A DNA stretch of 15,718 nucleotides. It comes from Oscillospiraceae bacterium. Its GTDB lineage: Bacteria > Bacillota > Clostridia > Oscillospirales > Oscillospiraceae. The stretch spans positions 1 to 15,718 of the forward strand of contig CACXCV010000043.1 of assembly GCA_902766215.1 (NCBI GenBank). Direction: 5' to 3'. How positions within the stretch are numbered: the first letter of the stretch is position 1; each line of letters opens with the position of its first letter. The notes under the pieces were generated by a model. It was given only the letters and a program-made list of their open reading frames with translations, was not told the DNA's origin and ran no database searches. Both the position numbers and the translations under genes were made by a program. This document shows positions 8,447 through 14,906 of the stretch, one piece after another.

Positions 8447-8489
8447 GTATCTGCCGGCCGGCAGCGGCGCGGCAGGGGAGGAATGACCA

Positions 8490-9455
8490 ATGGAATTACC
8501 GATGGGCCTGCGCGCCGGGATCGAAGCGCTGGCGGCGGACTATCCGCAGGCGCAGCTGCTGGCGGCCTCACGGGCGCTGACCGAGCGCTATCAGACCCAG
8601 AGCGGCCAGGGCAGGCGGCTGCTGACCCGTCCGGTGGAGGCGGCGGCCTATGCCGTGGTGCGCATGCCGGCCACCTTTGGGGCCGTCGACGCGGCGCTGG
8701 CCGCGGCTCTGCGCCAGTTTGACGGCCCGATTGCCACCGTGCTGGACGCCGGCGCGGGCACAGGTGCGGCCGCCTGGGCTGCCGCCGCGCGGCTGGATGC
8801 GCCGCTGCAGATCACCTGCCTCGAGCGCGAGGAGGCGATGATTGCCGCGGGCAAACGTTTGGCGGCGGACGAGCCGATGCTGCAGAATGTCCGCTGGGTC
8901 CGGCAGGACGTGGCGCAGGCGGGCGTATCCGGCCATGCAGATCTGGTGGCGGCCTCCTATGCGCTCAACGAGCTGGACGAGTCGGCGCGTGCGCGGGTGC
9001 TGGGCCAGCTGTGGGCGGCGGCGGACCGGCTGCTGCTGCTGGTCGAGCCGGGCACGCCCGTGGGCTATGCCCAGCTGCGCCGGGCCAGAAGCTGGCTGAT
9101 CAGCCAGGGCGGCTTTATCGCCGCGCCCTGCCCCCACAACGAGGGCTGCCCCATGGAGCCGGACGACTGGTGTCACTTTACATGCCGGGTGGCGCGCAGC
9201 CGCCTGCACAAGCTGCTCAAGGGCGGCGAGGCGCCCTATGAGGACGAAAAGTTTGCCTTTCTGGCCGTGACCAGACAGCCGGTGCGGCAGGCGCAGGCGC
9301 GGGTGCTGCGGCACCCGGTGAAGGGCCCCGGACACATCACCCTGCAGCTGTGTACCGCGGAGGGGCTGCAAAGCCGCACCGTCACCAAAAAGGACGGCCC
9401 CCTGTACAAAAAGGCGGGCAAGGCCGCCTGCGGCGACAGCTATGACCCGGCGTGA
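8490..9455 (+). CDS. Rsm22/METTL17-like small-subunit ribosomal methyltransferase family protein
   Basis: A 321-residue protein of the Rsm22 family, which includes mitochondrial ribosome small-subunit assembly factors and bacterial homologues. Family signatures are YAVVRMPATF (54-63), the SAM-binding loop LDAGAGTGAAAW (85-96), SYALNEL (156-162), VEPGTPVGY (185-193), APCPH..CPM...DWCHF (212-230) and YEDEKFAFL (250-258). Cys214, Cys220 and Cys228 keep the spacing reported for the iron-sulfur ligands of METTL17, and Cys288 is a possible fourth ligand. The methylated target, if any, is unknown in bacteria; a role in 30S assembly is inferred from homologues. AGGGGAGG lies 8 bases before the ATG. 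It is monocistronic, divergent from the S24 regulator and convergent with argH. Confidence 0.88.
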   Translation: MELPMGLRAGIEALAADYPQAQLLAASRALTERYQTQSGQGRRLLTRPVEAAAYAVVRMPATFGAVDAALAAALRQFDGPIATVLDAGAGTGAAAWAAAARLDAPLQITCLEREEAMIAAGKRLAADEPMLQNVRWVRQDVAQAGVSGHADLVAASYALNELDESARARVLGQLWAAADRLLLLVEPGTPVGYAQLRRARSWLISQGGFIAAPCPHNEGCPMEPDDWCHFTCRVARSRLHKLLKGGEAPYEDEKFAFLAVTRQPVRQAQARVLRHPVKGPGHITLQLCTAEGLQSRTVTKKDGPLYKKAGKAACGDSYDPA

Positions 9456-9464
9456 AAAGACGAA

Positions 9465-9505
9465 CACGGCGCACACACCAGCTGGTGTGTGCGCCGTGGC
9501 TTTTA
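9465..9505. terminator. Perfect palindromic terminator shared by the Rsm22-like gene and argH
   Basis: A 34-bp perfect palindrome (9465-9498, arms of 17 starting CACGGCGCACACACC) with no separate loop. It is followed by GCTTTTATT on the plus strand and TTCGTCTTTT on the minus strand. The plus-strand T-tract runs into the argH stop codon (9503-9505), so it serves both convergent genes. Confidence 0.9.
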
Positions 9506-10894
9506 TTGACCCGAGGGCGAGCAGCCGTCGATAAACGACTGAATATAGGCAATCTGGCTGCTGACAGCCTCGTGGCTGGGGCCGCCGGGCACCTTGCGCC
9601 CCTCCACGCAGCTGCGCAGCGCCAGCGCGTCGTAAACGTCGGCGTCAAACAGGCTGCTGGCCGCCTGAAACTGCGCCAGCTCCAGCGTATCGAGGGTCTG
9701 ACCGGCCTGAATGCACTGGTGAACCAGCCGCCCCACGACCATGTAGGCATCGCGGAAGGGCATGCCCTTGCGCACCAGATAGTCCGCGCAGTCGGTGGCG
9801 TTGATAAACCCGGCCGAGGCGGCCTGGGCCATTTGCTGGGGCCTGACCGTCAGCGTGTCCAGCATGGCGGCAAACACCGGCAGGCACTGCTCCACGGTGT
9901 CGATGGTGTCAAACAGCGGCTCCTTGTCCTCCTGCATATCCTTGTTATAGGCCAGGGGCAGCGATTTCATCACCGTCAGCAGGGTAATCAGGCTGCCATA
10001 GACCCGGCCGGTTTTGCCGCGCACCAGCTCGGCCACGTCGGGGTTCTTTTTCTGCGGCATGATGGAGCTGCCGGTGGAATAGGCGTCGTCCAGCTCGACA
10101 AAGCGGAACTCCCAGCTGCACCAGAGGATGATCTCCTCGGAAAAGCGGCTCAGATGCATCATGAGAATTGAGCAGGCGGAGAGAAACTCAATGGCAAAGT
10201 CCCGGTCGGACACGCCGTCCAGGCTGTTCTGCGTAATCCGGGCAAAGCCCAGCTGGTCGGCCACGCTCTGCCGGTCGATGGGATAGGTGGTGCCGGCCAG
10301 CGCGCCGGAGCCGAGGGGCATCTCGTCCATCCGCGCCAGGCAGTCGTCCAGGCGGGTCACATCCCGGCGGAACATGTTGGCATAGGCCATCATGTAGTGG
10401 GCAAAGGTGGTGGGCTGCGCCCGCTGCAGGTGGGTATAGCCGGGCATATAGCTCTCACGGTTGACCTCGGCCTTGCGCACCAGCACCTGCATCAGCTCCA
10501 GCAGCTGGCCGCGGATGACGGCGATCTCCTTTTTCAGATACAGCCGGATATCCAGCGCTACCTGATCGTTGCGCGAGCGGGCGGTGTGCAGCCGCTTGCC
10601 GGTGTCGCCGATGCGCTGGGTCAGCAGCGTCTCGATGTTCATGTGGATGTCCTCGTTGTCGGCGGAGAAGGCGACCGTCCCGGCCTCTACATCGGCCAGA
10701 ATGGCCTGCAGGCCGGCGACAATGGCCTCGGCCTCGCCGGGGTCGATGATGCCCTGGCGGCCCAGCATGGCCGCGTGGGCCATCGAGCCGGCAATGTCCT
10801 CGCGGTACATCCGCGCGTCGAAGCCGATGGACGAGTTAAAGTCGTTGACCAGCGTGTCGGTGTCCTTTTCAAAGCGCCCTGCCCAGAGTTTCAT
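9503..10894 (-). CDS. argH: Argininosuccinate lyase
   Basis: Last step of arginine synthesis: cleaves argininosuccinate to arginine and fumarate, as a cytosolic homotetramer of the fumarase/aspartase superfamily. The 463-residue protein has normal length. Visible signatures are LWAGRFEK (3-10), NEDIHMNIE (80-88), HTARSRNDQ (103-111), GYTHLQRAQP (152-161, containing the conserved His155) and the superfamily signature GSSIMPQKKNPD (275-286, mobile loop with the catalytic Ser). AGGAGG lies 6 bases before the ATG at 10894. It follows argG by 61 bp with a GC hairpin between, so the two form an argG-argH operon. Confidence 0.97.
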   Translation of the reverse strand: MKLWAGRFEKDTDTLVNDFNSSIGFDARMYREDIAGSMAHAAMLGRQGIIDPGEAEAIVAGLQAILADVEAGTVAFSADNEDIHMNIETLLTQRIGDTGKRLHTARSRNDQVALDIRLYLKKEIAVIRGQLLELMQVLVRKAEVNRESYMPGYTHLQRAQPTTFAHYMMAYANMFRRDVTRLDDCLARMDEMPLGSGALAGTTYPIDRQSVADQLGFARITQNSLDGVSDRDFAIEFLSACSILMMHLSRFSEEIILWCSWEFRFVELDDAYSTGSSIMPQKKNPDVAELVRGKTGRVYGSLITLLTVMKSLPLAYNKDMQEDKEPLFDTIDTVEQCLPVFAAMLDTLTVRPQQMAQAASAGFINATDCADYLVRKGMPFRDAYMVVGRLVHQCIQAGQTLDTLELAQFQAASSLFDADVYDALALRSCVEGRKVPGGPSHEAVSSQIAYIQSFIDGCSPSGQ

Positions 10895-10918
10895 AAGGTT
10901 CCTCCTGTATTGCAGCCC

Positions 10919-10948
10919 TGTCCGGACGGCCGGCGGGCCGCCCGGACA
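10919..10948 (-). other. Intercistronic hairpin between argG and argH
   Basis: TGTCCGG (10919-10925) pairs with CCGGACA (10942-10948). Inside, CGGCC (10927-10931) pairs with GGCCG (10936-10940), with one mismatch between the two stems. No T-tract follows in the direction of transcription, so it is more likely an mRNA-stability or attenuating element than a full terminator. Confidence 0.6.
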
Positions 10949-10955
10949 GAGACGA

Positions 10956-12173
10956 TTAGTTCAGCTTGTTCTGGTCGCGCAGGGCCAGCACCGTGTCGGG
11001 CAGACCCCAGAGGTTGATAAAGCCGGTGGCGTCAGCCTGGTTATAGTCGCTCTCTTCAAAGGTGACCAGCTGCTCGGAATACAGCGTGCAGGGCGAGCTG
11101 ACCGAGGCGGTGATGATGTTGCCCTTATAGAGCTTCAGCTTCACCGTGCCGGTGACGGTCTTCTGCGTCTCCACGGCAAAGGCCGTCAGCGCCTCGCGCA
11201 GGGGCGTAAACCACTTGCCGTTGTACACCAGATCGGCAAAGTCCACGGCCAGCTTGGTTTTCATGTGCTTGGTGTCCTTGTCGATGGTGATCATCTCCAG
11301 CACCTCGTGGGCGCGGTAGAGAATGGTGCCGCCCGGGGTTTCGTACACGCCGCGGTCCTTCATGCCCACCAGCCGGTTTTCCACAATGTCCAGCAGGCCG
11401 ATGCCGTTGGCCCCGCCCAGCTCGTTGAGCCTGGCGATGATGGCTGAGGCCTTCATCTTCTCGCCGTCAATGGCCACCGGCCAGCCCTTTTCAAACTCGA
11501 GGGTGACATAGCTGGCCTGATCCGGCGCCTGGGTAGGGGAGACGCCCATTTCCAGAAAGCCCGGCTTGTCATACTGCGGCTCGTTGGTGGGATCCTCCAG
11601 GTCCAGCCCCTCGTGGCTCAGGTGCCAGAGGTTCTTGTCCTTGGAATAGTTGGTTTCGCGGCTGATTTTCAGCGGTACGTGGTGCGCCTCGGCATAGTCA
11701 ATCTCCTCATCGCGGCCCTTGATGCTCCATTCGCGCCAGGGGGCGATGATTTTGATCTCAGGGGCAAAGCGCTTGATGGCCAGCTCGAACCGCACCTGGT
11801 CGTTGCCCTTGCCGGTGCAGCCGTGGCAGATGGCGTCGGCGCCCTCGGCCTTGGCGATTTCCACCAGGCGCTTGGCGATCACCGGGCGGGCAAAGGCGGT
11901 GCCCAGCAGATATTCCTCATATTTGGCGCCCATCATCATCGAGGGGATGATGACGCCGTCTACCATCTCGTCCACCAGATCCTCGACATAGAGCTTGGAT
12001 GCGCCGGTTTTCAGCGCCTTTTCCTCCAGCCCCTCCAGCTCGTCGGCCTGGCCCACGTTGCCGGACACGGCAATGATCTCGGGGTTGTTATAGTTTTCCT
12101 TCAGCCAGGGGATGATGATCGATGTATCCAGCCCGCCGGAATAGGCGAGAACCACTTTTTTTACCTCAGCCAT
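10956..12173 (-). CDS. argG: Argininosuccinate synthase
   Basis: ATP-dependent condensation of citrulline and aspartate to argininosuccinate, the penultimate step of arginine synthesis. The 405-residue protein starts MAEVKKVVLAYSGGLDTS. SGGLDTS (12-18) is the ATP-pyrophosphatase P-loop. Further family stretches are GCTGKGNDQVRFE, APWREW, YSKDKNLWHLSHEG, LEDP and the substrate-binding YETPGGTIL. The ATG at 12173 is chosen over in-frame upstream starts because AAGGAGG lies 9 bases before it and the homologous N-terminus begins here; the upstream extension would read through the promoter at 12214-12242. It is the first gene of the argG-argH operon. Two ARG-box-like sites lie upstream, so arginine repression is plausible. 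Confidence 0.97.
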   Translation of the reverse strand: MAEVKKVVLAYSGGLDTSIIIPWLKENYNNPEIIAVSGNVGQADELEGLEEKALKTGASKLYVEDLVDEMVDGVIIPSMMMGAKYEEYLLGTAFARPVIAKRLVEIAKAEGADAICHGCTGKGNDQVRFELAIKRFAPEIKIIAPWREWSIKGRDEEIDYAEAHHVPLKISRETNYSKDKNLWHLSHEGLDLEDPTNEPQYDKPGFLEMGVSPTQAPDQASYVTLEFEKGWPVAIDGEKMKASAIIARLNELGGANGIGLLDIVENRLVGMKDRGVYETPGGTILYRAHEVLEMITIDKDTKHMKTKLAVDFADLVYNGKWFTPLREALTAFAVETQKTVTGTVKLKLYKGNIITASVSSPCTLYSEQLVTFEESDYNQADATGFINLWGLPDTVLALRDQNKLN

Positions 12174-12213
12174 GATGTGCTGCCTCCTTGCGCTGCGTTT
12201 TGTTCGTGGGGCT

Positions 12214-12242
12214 ATCATACCACGCAGTGTGTGGATTGACAA
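12214..12242 (-). promoter_or_regulatory. Promoter of argG-argH
   Basis: On the minus strand, TTGTCA (12237-12242), a 17-bp spacer and TATGAT (12214-12219) preceded by TGG (extended -10). It lies 40 bp upstream of the argG ATG. Confidence 0.78.
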
Positions 12243-12423
12243 GCATCAATATGCATAAAAATCCGGTTGGCTTTGCAAATATGCCGGGTAAAATTTATAG
12301 ATATACGAATATGATGAATAATACACGCAGAGCACAACGGGGGAGAATCAAATTGCGGCCAAAAGGAAGAGCACGGCAGGGCAGCGTTTCTATCCATGGC
12401 ACAATCTGATAGAGATAAGAATA
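12243..12423. other. Intergenic stretch between argG and polymerase promoters
   Basis: About 180 bp between two divergent promoters. The left part (to about 12325) is AT-rich and holds the ARG-box-like sites and short dyads such as GCAT-CAAT-ATGC (12243-12254). The right part (about 12325-12410) returns to high GC. Apart from these I see no convincing gene, riboswitch or terminator; a 73-codon open frame spanning 12188-12409 has no coding support. Confidence 0.5.
12252..12328. promoter_or_regulatory. Two ARG-box-like sequences upstream of argG
   Basis: TGCATAAAAATCCG (12252-12265) matches 11 of 14 positions of the ArgR/AhrC-type core TGAATAAAAATTCA. TGAATAATACACGC (12315-12328) keeps a perfect left half (TGAATAA). 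They are 63 bp apart, on the far side of the argG -35. The consensus is from family knowledge; binding is not shown by the sequence. Confidence 0.35.
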
Positions 12424-12452
12424 TTGACAATAGTATCTTAAAAAGATATAAT
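12424..12452 (+). promoter_or_regulatory. Consensus promoter of polymerase-YolD operon, with overlapping dyad
   Basis: TTGACA (12424-12429), a 17-bp spacer and TATAAT (12447-12452): a perfect sigma-A consensus. The dyad TATCTT-AAA-AAGATA (12434-12448) fills the spacer and overlaps the -10, a classical repressor position. No CGAAC-N4-GTTCG LexA box is seen. Confidence 0.85.
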
Positions 12453-12486
12453 CAAGACAGATCATCACAAAAGGGGGGCGGAGCCA

Positions 12487-14010
12487 GTGGAGCCGCGCAG
12501 CTATATCGCCATTGATCTCAAGTCGTTCTATGCCTCGGTGGAGTGCGTGGAGCGGGGGCTGGACCCCCTGAGCACCAACCTGGTGGTGGCGGACGAGAGC
12601 CGCACGGAGAAGACAATCTGCCTGGCGGTCTCGCCGCCGCTGAAGGCCTATGGCATCCCGGGCCGGGCGCGGCTGTTCGAGGTGGTACAGCAGGTGGCGC
12701 TGGTCAACGCCCGGCGGCAGCAGTCCGCTCCCGGGCGGAGGCTGACCGGCTCGTCCACCGACGCGGGCGAGCTGGCCCGCTCGCCGCAGCTGGCGGTGGA
12801 TTATCTGGTCGCGCCGCCGCAGATGGCGCACTATATGGACTATTCCGCCCGCATTTATCAGATTTACCTCAAGTATATCGCGCCGGAGGACATCCATGTC
12901 TATTCCATCGACGAGGTGTTCATCGACGCCACCCACTATCTGCATGCCTATCAGCTCACGCCGCGGCAGCTGGCGATGAAAATGATTCTGGATGTGCTGC
13001 ACACCACGGGCATCACCGCCACCGCCGGGATCGGCACCAACCTCTACCTGGCCAAGATCGCCATGGACATCGGGGCCAAGCATATCCCGCCGGACGAAAA
13101 CGGCGTGCGCATCGCCGAGCTGGACGAGCTGCGCTATCGCCAGACGCTCTGGTCCCACCGGCCGCTGACCGACTTCTGGCGCGTCGGCCCGGGCTATGCC
13201 AAAAAGCTGGAGGCCCGGGGCCTGTACACCATGGGCGACATCGCCCGCTGCTCCGCCGGCGGGCCGGCGGACTTTTATAACGAGGCGCTGCTGTATCAGA
13301 TGTTCGGCGTCAACGCCGAGCTGCTGATCGATCACGCCTGGGGCTGGGAGCCGTGTACCATTGCCGACATCAAGGCCTATCGGCCGGAAACCAGCAGCAT
13401 CAGCTCCGGCCAGGTGCTTCAGCAGCCCTACCCCTTTGAAAAGGCGCGGCTGGTGCTCAGCGAGATGGCCGACCTGCTGGCGCTGGACCTGGTGGACAAG
13501 CACCTGATGACCGACCAGATTGTCCTGACCGTGGGCTATGACACCGAAAACCTGAGCAACCCGGACATCCGCGCCCGATACCATGGCCCGGTATCTGCCG
13601 ACCGGTACGGCCGGCAGATACCCAAGCAGGCGCACGGCACCCAGCGGCTGCCGCGCTATACCTCCTCGGCCAAACAGATTGTGCAGGCGGCGGCAGCGCT
13701 GTTCGACCGGGTGGTGGATAAGACCCTGCTGGTGCGGCGGATGTATGTGGTGGCGGGCCGCGTGCTGGACGAGGCGGCGGCCCCGCAGCCGCAGGTCAGC
13801 GGGCAGCTGGACCTGTTTACGGACTATGCCGCCGAGGAGTCCCGGCGGCAGTCGGAGGAGGACGGCCTGGCCCGGGAGCACCGGATGCAGCAGGCCATGC
13901 TGGCCATCAAAAAGCGCTATGGGAAAAACGCCATCCTCAAGGGCATGAATTATCAGGACGGGGCCACCGCCCGCCAGCGCAACGGGCAGATTGGAGGACA
14001 CAGGGCATGA
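12487..14010 (+). CDS. Y-family DNA polymerase (UmuC/DinB/UvrX-like)
   Basis: Translesion DNA polymerase, 507 residues. AIDLKSFYASVE (8-19) holds catalytic Asp10 and the aromatic steric-gate region; SIDEVFID (140-147) holds Asp142 and Glu143. A helix-hairpin-helix lies about 228-254 (TDFWRVGPGYAKKLEARGLYTMGDIA), followed by the little-finger domain. QLDLF (440-444) is a beta-clamp-binding motif. The tail KRYGKNAILKGMN...RNGQIGGHRA is typical of the long Firmicute subgroup often found beside YolD genes. The start is GTG at 12487, with AAAGGGGGGCGG just upstream. The stop overlaps the YolD start as ATGA, so the two are translationally coupled. Family knowledge suggests a damage-tolerance role; the regulator is not evident from the sequence. 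Confidence 0.93.
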   Translation: MEPRSYIAIDLKSFYASVECVERGLDPLSTNLVVADESRTEKTICLAVSPPLKAYGIPGRARLFEVVQQVALVNARRQQSAPGRRLTGSSTDAGELARSPQLAVDYLVAPPQMAHYMDYSARIYQIYLKYIAPEDIHVYSIDEVFIDATHYLHAYQLTPRQLAMKMILDVLHTTGITATAGIGTNLYLAKIAMDIGAKHIPPDENGVRIAELDELRYRQTLWSHRPLTDFWRVGPGYAKKLEARGLYTMGDIARCSAGGPADFYNEALLYQMFGVNAELLIDHAWGWEPCTIADIKAYRPETSSISSGQVLQQPYPFEKARLVLSEMADLLALDLVDKHLMTDQIVLTVGYDTENLSNPDIRARYHGPVSADRYGRQIPKQAHGTQRLPRYTSSAKQIVQAAAALFDRVVDKTLLVRRMYVVAGRVLDEAAAPQPQVSGQLDLFTDYAAEESRRQSEEDGLAREHRMQQAMLAIKKRYGKNAILKGMNYQDGATARQRNGQIGGHRA

Positions 14011-14405
14011 CTGGACGCTATGACGATCTGCTGGCGCTGCCGCACCATGTATCGCCCGGCCGAGCGCGGCTGACAGCTGCCGCCCGGGCGGCGCAGTTTG
14101 CCCCCTTTGCTGCGCTGACCGGCTATGACGCAGTGGTGGCCGAGACGGCACGGCTGACCACCTGCCGCGCCGAGCTGGACGAGGACGAGCGTGCGGCGCT
14201 GGACCGCCGCCTGCAGGCGCTGGCCGCGCGGCTGGACGAACAGCCGGAGGCACGGATTACCTATTTTCAGCCAGATGCGCGCAAGGCCGGCGGGGCTTAT
14301 TGCACCGTGGCCGGCCCGGTGAAGAACATTGACCTGTATACCCGCGAGGTGGTGATGGCCAGCGGCCAGCGGATTGCCATTGACGAGATTGTGCAGATTG
14401 AGTGA
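14007..14405 (+). CDS. YolD-like family protein
   Basis: A 132-residue soluble protein. YDDLLALPHHVSPGRARLTAAARAAQFAPFAALTGYDA (about 5-42) is the Clostridial YolD-like signature, especially the RAAQFAPFAALTGY stretch. A charged helix follows (about 55-78), then a beta-rich C-terminal half ending VVMASGQRIAIDEIVQIE. The biochemical role is unknown. YolD genes repeatedly accompany UvrX/UmuC-type polymerases, and a UmuD-like accessory function has been proposed. The ATG overlaps the polymerase stop by 4 bases (ATGA) and has GGAGG (13993-13997) 9 bases upstream, inside the polymerase gene. Confidence 0.88.
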   Translation: MTGRYDDLLALPHHVSPGRARLTAAARAAQFAPFAALTGYDAVVAETARLTTCRAELDEDERAALDRRLQALAARLDEQPEARITYFQPDARKAGGAYCTVAGPVKNIDLYTREVVMASGQRIAIDEIVQIE

Positions 14406-14455
14406 GCCGCAGTCGGGGCGGGCCCGCGGTGCGGAGCGGAGCGGCCGCATTTCTG

Positions 14456-14507
14456 CCTGTCTGCCGCGGTCAGCGTGCCGGGCGTTCCGGCGCGGGCGGC
14501 AGACAGG
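14456..14507. repeat. Long inverted repeat downstream of the YolD-like gene
   Basis: CCTGTCTGCCGC (14456-14467) is exactly complementary to GCGGCAGACAGG (14496-14507), with a 28-base interior that contains a second stem GCCGG/CCGGC. No T-tract follows on either strand. It may be a processing or stability element of the polymerase-YolD mRNA; the role is unknown. Confidence 0.5.
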
Positions 14508-14512
14508 AGAAA

Positions 14513-14530
14513 AACGGGAATAACGGGAAT
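14513..14530. repeat. Tandem 9-bp repeat
   Basis: AACGGGAAT occurs twice without a gap (14513-14521, 14522-14530), between the long inverted repeat and the tRNA terminator. Confidence 0.7.
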
Positions 14531-14566
14531 AAAAAAGACACGCAGTTCATATGAACTGCGTGTCTT
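14531..14566 (-). terminator. Terminator of tRNA-fMet gene
   Basis: A 32-bp perfect palindrome (14535-14566, arms of 16 starting AAGACACGCAGTTC). On the minus strand it is followed by six T residues (14531-14536), a strong intrinsic terminator for the tRNA. On the plus strand it may also stop polymerase-YolD transcripts, although the T-tract there is weak. Confidence 0.9.
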
Positions 14567-14569
14567 ATC

Positions 14570-14647
<78 letters not shown>

Positions 14648-14680
14648 ATATTTACTTGCCCCTTCAAACGGAACATGCTG

Positions 14681-14709
14681 ATTATATCATGCTGATTTAT
14701 AAATGTCAA
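14681..14709 (-). promoter_or_regulatory. Promoter of initiator tRNA gene
   Basis: On the minus strand, TTGACA (14704-14709), a 17-bp spacer and TATAAT (14681-14686) with TGA before it: a perfect consensus plus extended -10, 33 bp upstream of the tRNA 5' end. CATGCTGATT is directly repeated at 14674-14683 and 14688-14697 across it. Confidence 0.88.
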
Positions 14710-14773
14710 CAGGTTTTTCAGCACGAAAGATACTTTTTTTCTGCCCCTGGGGGCGTGCGGCGAGGTTCTTCTC

Positions 14774-14803
14774 TTGCGTTTTGGCCTGGTTTTGTGATAG
14801 AAT
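14774..14803 (+). promoter_or_regulatory. Promoter of galM
   Basis: TTGCGT (14774-14779), an 18-bp spacer and TAGAAT (14798-14803) preceded by TGA (extended -10). It is 103 bp upstream of the galM ATG, implying a leader of about 95 nt. Confidence 0.6.
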
Positions 14804-14808
14804 AACAG

Positions 14809-14864
14809 CGTCCGGAGCAACGGACGTTCTGCGCTGTGCGCATCTGCCCTGCCGGGCGGGGCAG
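14809..14864 (+). other. Structured 5' leader of galM
   Basis: CGTCCG (14809-14814), loop GAGCAA, CGGACG (14821-14826) would form a hairpin at the very 5' end of the mRNA. A second GC hairpin with arms CTGCCC and GGGCAG follows within about 14840-14864. There is no T-tract, so an mRNA-stabilising role is more likely than attenuation. No known riboswitch is recognised. Confidence 0.4.
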
Positions 14865-14906
14865 TACACCATAAACGGAAAAATGACTGCAAAGGAGCTG
14901 GATCCA

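Noticed and set aside
12174..12242. N-terminal extension of ArgG
   Set aside because: It would run through the promoter at 12214-12242; the conserved N-terminus and a strong ribosome site fit the ATG at 12173.
12188..12409. 73-codon open frame between argG and the polymerase
   Set aside because: It starts inside the argG promoter region, has no ribosome site and no recognisable product.
12380..12486. LexA (SOS) box upstream of the polymerase
   Set aside because: No CGAAC-N4-GTTCG or close variant was found by eye; only the unrelated TATCTT/AAGATA dyad is present.
12295..14253. 652-codon open frame on the minus strand
   Set aside because: It lies opposite the Y-family polymerase and YolD genes, which carry clear motifs. 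Its translation is low-complexity Gly/Arg/His-rich with no family resemblance; it reflects high GC at third positions.
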